Source of the DNA: Bacteroidales bacterium
Lineage (GTDB): Bacteria; Bacteroidota; Bacteroidia; Bacteroidales; 4484-276
NCBI GenBank assembly: GCA_018400545.1
Contig: JAGYLT010000071.1
Span: 1-9,747, forward strand
Direction of reading: 5' to 3'
DNA: 9,747 nucleotides
Every line of letters starts with the position of its first letter. Within the stretch, counting starts at the first letter, position 1. This document shows positions 7,310 through 9,747 of this stretch, piece after piece. A program made the translations under genes and the position numbers. The notes beneath the pieces are model-generated. The model searched no databases. It saw only the letters and a list, made by a program, of their open reading frames with translations, and was not told where the DNA came from.

Positions 7310-7337
7310 AAACTCCGCCATTGTAAAATGAAATGTT

Positions 7338-8591
7338 ATGGATAGAATAATTGAAAAGAAAAAGTGGACCGCAAAAAAGATTTTAACCATTGTTTTTTCG
7401 GTGATGTTCGGTTTTTTTATTTTGTATTTGCTGTTTTTCAGGGATAAGCAAAGCAAGCTTTACGTAAACCAGGAACAGTTATCGATTGCTGAGGTAAAAC
7501 GCGAACGTTTCCAGGAGTTTATTCCTGTGGATGCCGTGGTTTATCCAAAAACAACCATCTACATCGATGCCGTGCAGGGGGGTACTGTAGAAAGTGTGTT
7601 TGTGGAAGATGGTGCCATACTTGCAAAGGGGGATACCATCCTGAAACTGAATAATGCAGATATGGAGCTGCGCTACATGGATCAGGAAACAAGAATGTAC
7701 GATGCCATCAATAATCTGCAGAATTCGAAAGTGAACCTGGAGCGAAGCCAGTTTGTGCGCCAGCTCGAGATTGTGAACCTGCTTGCTGAAATCGACCGTG
7801 TGAATCTCGACTTCAACAGGAAGCAAAAGCTTTTCGACGAAAAACTGATTTCCGAACAGGAATTCGAAGATGCCGAGCGTGAGCATAAACTCACCATGAA
7901 ACAACTGGAGATTTCGCTGGAGCTGCAGCGGCTGGATTCTATATCGATGGTAAATCAGACCCACCAGATCAACAATTCGATCGAGCGGATGCAGAACAAC
8001 CTGGCTTTGCTGAATAAAAACCTTGAAAACCTTTTTATCAAGGCTCCGGCCTATGGTAAGCTGTCGTCGTTCAGTGTGGAGATCGGAGAGACTAAATCGG
8101 CAGGCGAGCACCTGGGTCAGATCGACCTGATGAAAGATGGTTTTAAACTGCGTGCTCCCATCGATGAGCGTTATATTTCCACGGTGCACCTTGCCCAGAA
8201 GGCCGAATTCGACTTTGCCGGCAAAACCTATCAGCTCGAAATCATGAAAATCTACACCGATGTAACCAATGGTTCCTTTCAGGTGGATCTGCAATTTACC
8301 GGCGAGGAACCAAAAGGCATCAAACGCGGGCAAACCGTGCAACTGCGGCTACAGTTCAGCAGCCCGCGGGATGCTACCATTGTAAAACGCGGTGGGTTTT
8401 TCCAGGAAACCGGCGGTAACTGGGTGTATGTGGTGGATGCTTCCGGCGAATTTGCCACCAAACGCAATATCAGGCTTGGCCGGCAGAACACAAATTATTA
8501 TGAAGTGCTCGACGGGCTGTTGCCGGGAGAAGAAGTAATCATTTCATCCTACGATGCATTTGGCAGTAAGGACAAGCTGGTATTCAGGTAG
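7338..8591 (+). CDS. HlyD/MacA-like periplasmic adaptor (membrane fusion) protein
   Basis: A 417-aa membrane-anchored adaptor that would link an inner-membrane transporter to an outer-membrane channel. A single N-terminal membrane helix lies at about residues 14-33 (LTIVFSVMFGFFILYLLFF) with no signal cleavage site. The first half of the biotinyl/lipoyl-like domain is at about 72-105 (GGTVESVFVEDGAILAKGDT). A long alpha-helical hairpin spans 110-232. The second lipoyl half follows (IKAPAYGKLSSFSVEIGETK, 234-253), then a beta-barrel (about 268-345) and a membrane-proximal domain to the end (NWVYVVDASG, GLLPGEEVI). The order and length fit the RND/MacA adaptor family; the FtsX-type permease downstream favours a MacAB-like ABC partner. 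It is the first gene after the sigma-54 promoter and is followed by a strong terminator. Substrate unknown. Confidence 0.92.
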   Translation: MDRIIEKKKWTAKKILTIVFSVMFGFFILYLLFFRDKQSKLYVNQEQLSIAEVKRERFQEFIPVDAVVYPKTTIYIDAVQGGTVESVFVEDGAILAKGDTILKLNNADMELRYMDQETRMYDAINNLQNSKVNLERSQFVRQLEIVNLLAEIDRVNLDFNRKQKLFDEKLISEQEFEDAEREHKLTMKQLEISLELQRLDSISMVNQTHQINNSIERMQNNLALLNKNLENLFIKAPAYGKLSSFSVEIGETKSAGEHLGQIDLMKDGFKLRAPIDERYISTVHLAQKAEFDFAGKTYQLEIMKIYTDVTNGSFQVDLQFTGEEPKGIKRGQTVQLRLQFSSPRDATIVKRGGFFQETGGNWVYVVDASGEFATKRNIRLGRQNTNYYEVLDGLLPGEEVIISSYDAFGSKDKLVFR

Positions 8592-8609
8592 TAGGGCGAA
8601 AAATAAAAT

Positions 8610-8642
8610 ATGAAACAGATAGTAAAAATCTTTGTGATGTAA
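8610..8642 (+). other. Ten-codon ORF in front of a terminator (leader peptide or gene remnant)
   Basis: ATG at 8610 opens MKQIVKIFVM followed by TAA, preceded by an A-rich stretch like other start regions here, and ending 7 nt before the terminator hairpin. It reads like the first residues of a signal peptide, so it could be a remnant of a lost gene start (such as an outer-membrane factor) or a leader peptide acting on the terminator. Chance is also possible. Confidence 0.25.
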
Positions 8643-8648
8643 ATGAGT

Positions 8649-8694
8649 AAACCCCGGCCGGTTATTCTGATAAGAATTCTTCCGGCCGGGTTTT
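8649..8694 (+). terminator. Strong intrinsic terminator inside the export operon
   Basis: CCCGGCCGG (8653-8661) pairs perfectly with CCGGCCGGG (8682-8690), with AAA/TTT pairs flanking one mismatch. A second small hairpin lies in the loop (ATTCT 8664-8668 with AGAAT 8673-8677, GATA loop). TTTT follows at 8691-8694. It lies 57 bp after the adaptor stop and only 13 nt before the next gene start, so it would reduce or regulate transcription into the secreted-protein and permease genes. Confidence 0.85.
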
Positions 8695-8707
8695 ACCTCT
8701 TTATCAG

Positions 8708-9184
8708 ATGACTATGAGATACAGTATTTTTTTCTTTTGGGTAATGATTTACGCCACAGGGGGCATGGCCCAGGATAAATCCGATGGCCTTAGCGGTTAC
8801 TGGATGGAAAAAGATTCCGGGGGTGAATTGTCGCTTTCCAGCCTGCTGGTGTTTGATGTGAATATGGAAGGTAAGGTGGAGGGCAGAGTGTATTTCCTGG
8901 AGTCGGACAACCGCAACAGAAGTTTTACAATGGATGAAATCCGAATTGAAAGCAATACTTTTTCGTTTCAGATCCGGAACACCACGATTTCTTTTTATGG
9001 TGAGCTGGACAATTCGGGAAGGATGTGCAGCGGCACTTTCCTGCTGGATGGTGATACCAGTTTCGAGGTAAGCCATCAAAAGCTCACCGGCGAAAACCTG
9101 AAACGTATCATTGGCCTGCCCGATATGAAAAAGCGGATTATCCGGCGTCACGTGGATGCGGACGAAGGGCTGGTGAGCAGCTGA
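8708..9184 (+). CDS. Small secreted protein of unknown function
   Basis: A 158-aa protein. Residues 1-21 form a signal peptide (hydrophobic YSIFFFWVMIYATGG, cut after GMA before QDKSD). The mature part begins with GLSGYWMEKDSGGELSLSS, followed by alternating short beta strands (LLVFDVNMEGKVEGRVYFLE, NTFSFQIRN, ISFYGELDNSG, GTFLLDG). This pattern resembles lipocalin-like or small beta-sandwich domains that often precede Bacteroidota hydrolases, but no hydrolase domain follows and I cannot name a family. The tail is basic (DMKKRIIRRH). The start may be the second ATG at 8714. It sits between the adaptor and permease genes, just after a terminator, with no consensus promoter before it. A role alongside the exporter (substrate capture or envelope sensor) is inferred only from position. 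Confidence 0.8.
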   Translation: MTMRYSIFFFWVMIYATGGMAQDKSDGLSGYWMEKDSGGELSLSSLLVFDVNMEGKVEGRVYFLESDNRNRSFTMDEIRIESNTFSFQIRNTTISFYGELDNSGRMCSGTFLLDGDTSFEVSHQKLTGENLKRIIGLPDMKKRIIRRHVDADEGLVSS

Positions 9185-9247
9185 TTCTTTTATATCATCT
9201 CATTCGCTAATAAAAATCATTGCCCTGAAAAAAACAGAAAACAAAAT

Positions 9248-9265
9248 ATGAAAACAAGGCTATGA
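9248..9265 (+). other. Five-codon minigene overlapping the permease start (ATGA)
   Basis: ATG AAA ACA AGG CTA TGA encodes MKTRL. Its stop overlaps the permease start as ATGA (9262-9265), an arrangement that permits translational coupling. It is very short and may be chance; recorded because the permease has no visible ribosome binding site. Confidence 0.15.
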
Positions 9266-9747
9266 TTAAAAATTTCTTCAGTATCACATTCAGAAGCATT
9301 CTTCGCAACAAGGTTTTTTCTTTCATAAATATTTTCGGTCTCGCTATTGGTTTTGCTGCCTGCATTATTATTTACCTGTATGTAGATCAGGAAACCGGCT
9401 ATGACAGATACCACGAAAAAGGCGGCCGGATTTACCGCCTGCTTGGTTATTCGCCCAAAACAGGAGGGTATGATGCCATTAAACCCGGTGTTTTGTGGGA
9501 CCATATACATGGGAAACTGCCCGGAGTTGAGCAGATGACACGTATTTTCCGCCGTACGGGAACCATGGAGGCAGGAGGAAAAAAATTCAACGAGGACAAT
9601 TTAAAATTTGCCGATCCAGGTGTATTTGAAATGTTTACCTGGGATTTTCTTTCAGGTGATCCTGCAAATGCACTCACCGATAAACACTCGCTTGTGATAA
9701 CAGAGCGCCTGGCTGACAAATACTTTCCTGACTCTGATCCGGTCGGT
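9262..9747 (+). CDS. FtsX/MacB-type ABC transporter permease (N-terminal part, cut by window edge)
   Basis: The first 162 codons of a permease that runs past the window. It begins MIKNFFSITFRSILRNKVFS and has a membrane helix at about residues 20-41 (FINIFGLAIGFAACIIIYLY). It continues with VDQETGYDRYHEKGGRIYRL into the large extracytoplasmic MacB-type periplasmic core domain (VEQMTRIFRR, VFEMFTWDFLSGDPANAL, LVITERLADKYFPDSDPVG). This is the usual N-terminus of the roughly 800-residue Bacteroidota permeases that pair with a separate ATPase and carry a C-terminal FtsX domain; neither is in view. These systems move lipids, peptides or toxic compounds or transmit mechanical force across the periplasm. 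It lies 77 bp after the secreted-protein gene and most likely belongs to the same operon as the adaptor. Confidence 0.9.
   Translation, partial: MIKNFFSITFRSILRNKVFSFINIFGLAIGFAACIIIYLYVDQETGYDRYHEKGGRIYRLLGYSPKTGGYDAIKPGVLWDHIHGKLPGVEQMTRIFRRTGTMEAGGKKFNEDNLKFADPGVFEMFTWDFLSGDPANALTDKHSLVITERLADKYFPDSDPVG

Larger units (their letters stand above)
7012..7337. promoter_or_regulatory. Divergent regulatory region between activator operon and export operon
   Basis: A 326-bp stretch with no convincing gene. It holds the putative enhancer dyads (7193-7208, 7215-7230), a further GAACA half-site at 7241-7245, a 9-bp inverted repeat (taaaggctt 7141-7149 with aagccttta 7252-7260) bracketing them, and the sigma-54 promoter at 7294-7309. 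Scanning for TAnnTTTG or GG-N10-GC elements directed at the minus-strand activator gene found none. Confidence 0.7.

Noticed and set aside
7100..7345. 81-codon plus-strand frame upstream of the adaptor gene
   Set aside because: It covers the sigma-54 promoter and both enhancer dyads, has no recognisable domain or signal, and overlaps the adaptor start by 8 nt; treated as chance in a regulatory region.
7479..8342. 287-codon open frame on the minus strand
   Set aside because: It lies wholly inside the adaptor gene, which has clear family features; the opposite frame is open by codon bias only.

Overview
The window looks like a chromosomal segment of a Bacteroidota bacterium. The grounds are four promoter boxes fitting the phylum's TAnnTTTG -7 element, leaders without a Shine-Dalgarno sequence, a LysS with a C-terminal extension of about 70 residues, and a full-length FtsX/MacB-type permease start typical of the phylum. 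Finer placement (for example Bacteroidales or Marinilabiliales) would be a guess.

Layout. Positions 1-798 (minus) hold lipA, lipoyl synthase, cut at its C-terminus by the window edge. It is divergent from lysS (914-2629, plus), and each has its own TAnnTTTG box in the 115-bp gap. Then comes an exported TPR-repeat protein (2843-3820, plus) with its own promoter box, ending at a strong bidirectional terminator (3838-3874). Beyond it lies a minus-strand signalling operon: an NtrC-type sigma-54 activator (7011-5635), a histidine kinase with two membrane helices (5645-4293, overlapping the activator by 11 bp), and a stand-alone receiver protein (4254-3883). Divergent from it on the plus strand is an export operon: an HlyD/MacA-like periplasmic adaptor (7338-8591), a strong terminator, a small secreted protein of unknown function (8708-9184), and the start of an FtsX/MacB-type ABC permease (9262 to the window end).

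The main story is the regulatory circuit in the 326-bp divergent region 7012-7337. A near-consensus sigma-54 promoter (GG-N10-GC, TGGCAC then TCGC) lies about 12 bp upstream of the predicted start site of the adaptor transcript. About 90-127 bp upstream of that start lie two related 16-bp imperfect dyads, 22 bp apart centre to centre. That is the arrangement expected for an enhancer bound by the adjacent activator. The kinase has almost no extracytoplasmic loop, resembling intramembrane-sensing kinases that pair with FtsX-type ABC exporters. The inferred module is: a membrane kinase senses envelope stress or transporter state, phosphorylates the NtrC-type activator (and perhaps the stand-alone receiver), and the activator switches on a MacAB-like export operon through sigma-54. 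The terminator and short ORF between the adaptor and the downstream genes suggest a second control point within the operon. No RNA genes, CRISPR arrays, insertion sequences or attachment sites were seen.
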